Positions 63,304 to 64,000 of a stretch of DNA of 64,000 bases are shown here, one piece after another. The DNA lies in contig NZ_CP047135.1 of the NCBI RefSeq assembly GCF_009832905.1, forward strand, positions 784,001-848,000, in the 5' to 3' direction. The DNA is from Stenotrophomonas sp. 364 (GTDB taxonomy: Bacteria > Pseudomonadota > Gammaproteobacteria > Xanthomonadales > Xanthomonadaceae). Made by a program: the position numbers and the translations under genes. How positions within the stretch are numbered: position 1 is the first letter of the stretch; every line of letters starts with the position of its first letter. The notes beneath the pieces are model-generated. The model ran no database searches and was not told the DNA's origin. It worked only from the letters and a program-made list of their open reading frames with translations.

Positions 63304-63376
63304 GGAGTTTTCTTCGAGCGGTTCTGGCTTGCTAGAATCCGCTGCCGGCGATTCCGGCCAAAACAAAGGAATGGGA

Positions 63377-63796
63377 ATGAAGCAGAGCATCACTAAATGG
63401 ATGGCAACGGCGGCGGTCTGCGGCGTGCTGATGGTCGGCAGCCTGGCTTCGGCGCATGCGGAAAGCGGGCAGGGGCTCGGGGTCTGCAAGGGAATCAATC
63501 TCAAGCTGCTGTTCCACAAGAATCGTGCGAGAACCATCAACGATTCGATGGAATCCTGGATTGGGTCGGACTTGCGGAAGATCGTCTCAAAATGGGGCGC
63601 GCCGCAGTCCACGTTCGATAATCGCGACGGTTCCCGCATTATTTCGTGGAATACCGATGGTTGCACCCAGAGTTTCCAGACGGACGAGAAGGACGTGCTC
63701 CGGCTGTGGAGCGTGAGTGGCGACTGCTCGTGCGTAAATTCCAACAACCCCATGGATATTCCCAAGGACACACCCGTTCCGCCAATGACGCTGTAG
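63377..63796 (+). CDS. Small exported protein
   Basis: A 139-residue protein with a Sec signal (MATAAVCGVLMVGSLASAHA) and a mature part with five Cys (VCKG, DGCTQ, CSC). The segment DLRKIVSKWGAPQSTFDNRD resembles small exported proteins of the SmpA/OmlA-like group, but this is weak. The ATG at 63377 is preceded by AAAGGA at 6 nt. The base composition is less GC-rich than the neighbours, and identical terminators flank the gene. Function unknown. Confidence 0.65.
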   Translation: MKQSITKWMATAAVCGVLMVGSLASAHAESGQGLGVCKGINLKLLFHKNRARTINDSMESWIGSDLRKIVSKWGAPQSTFDNRDGSRIISWNTDGCTQSFQTDEKDVLRLWSVSGDCSCVNSNNPMDIPKDTPVPPMTL

Positions 63797-63830
63797 TCGC
63801 TTGCCGGCGCTGCATGGCATGTCCGAGGAG

Positions 63831-63857
63831 TGGCACCGCTTGCGGTGCCATTTTTTT
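63831..63857 (+). terminator. Intrinsic terminator, copy of the argO terminator
   Basis: Stem tggcaccgc / gcggtgcca and seven T, identical over 28 bases to the terminator at 63277-63304. Confidence 0.93.
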
Positions 63858-64000
63858 GCTTCTTTGCCAAAGGGCAAGGTGCCGTCTTCCAAGGGCAAAA
63901 CCGACACCACCTGCCGGTAATGACGCTCACTGGCCCCCATGCGCGGCTTGCGCCTAGAATCGGCCACCCGGACAAGGTGTCCGGATGTTCAGGGGATAAG

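Noticed and set aside
1..64000. CRISPR arrays, tRNA or rRNA genes, insertion sequences, integrases
   Set aside because: None is supported: no repeat-spacer pattern, no cloverleaf with a CCA-type end, no transposase or integrase motif was seen.

Overview
The window is about 64 kb of GC-rich gammaproteobacterial chromosome, most likely Stenotrophomonas or a close Lysobacteraceae (Xanthomonadaceae) relative. This rests on codon use, on the gene families present, and on several GTAG-headed palindromes of the kind described as SMAG repeats in Stenotrophomonas maltophilia. No rRNA, tRNA, CRISPR array, integrase or transposase gene was found. The left edge cuts a gene; the right edge lies in a non-coding stretch.

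Layout. 1-6.9 kb: maltodextrin/alpha-glucan locus (GH97 enzyme divergent from an overlapping operon of six-hairpin glycosidase, MFS sugar transporter and GH13 alpha-amylase). 7.0-16 kb: SseB-like protein, a KaiC-like ATPase overlapping a hybrid histidine kinase, and a convergent ABC ATPase plus an ABC permease fused to an M1 peptidase. 16-19 kb: LacI regulator, ssb, an Rhs C-terminal remnant and a small lipoprotein. 19.2-29 kb: a ten-gene sugar-oxidation locus. 29-46 kb: housekeeping and stress genes (AI-2E-type permease, UvrD-like helicase, TetR/metallo-hydrolase pair, DUF1801 pair, metallophosphoesterase, an esterase broken by an amber codon, ArsR/cupin-DUF2867 pair, PPOX-DUF72-Nei operon, methyltransferase, MFS). 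46-54.3 kb: a malonate decarboxylase operon (mdcACDEGBH) with transporter and GntR regulator. 54.4-58.8 kb: TonB-dependent siderophore receptor and membrane-anchored malate:quinone oxidoreductase. 58.9-60.8 kb: PAAR-metallopeptidase with a candidate immunity gene and a truncated second immunity copy. 60.9-64 kb: membrane protein, ArgP-like regulator with divergent ArgO/LysE exporter, and a small exported protein bracketed by two identical terminators.

The strongest candidate for a poorly described system is 19.2-29 kb. A GMC oxidoreductase, a Tat-bearing gluconate-dehydrogenase-type subunit 3, a cytochrome c, a DUF1080 (3-keto-disaccharide hydrolase family) protein, three TIM-barrel isomerase/epimerase-like proteins, a Gfo/Idh/MocA dehydrogenase and a NupG-like transporter lie in two convergent operons. 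Both operons start at the same 17-bp palindromic site, and the LacI gene is divergent from one of them. The simplest reading is a LacI-controlled pathway that oxidises glycosides at C3 in the periplasm, splits the 3-keto product there, and imports and reduces the sugar in the cytoplasm. A second candidate is the PAAR-metallopeptidase/immunity module.

All functional calls are from reading the sequence and knowledge of families; no search was run.
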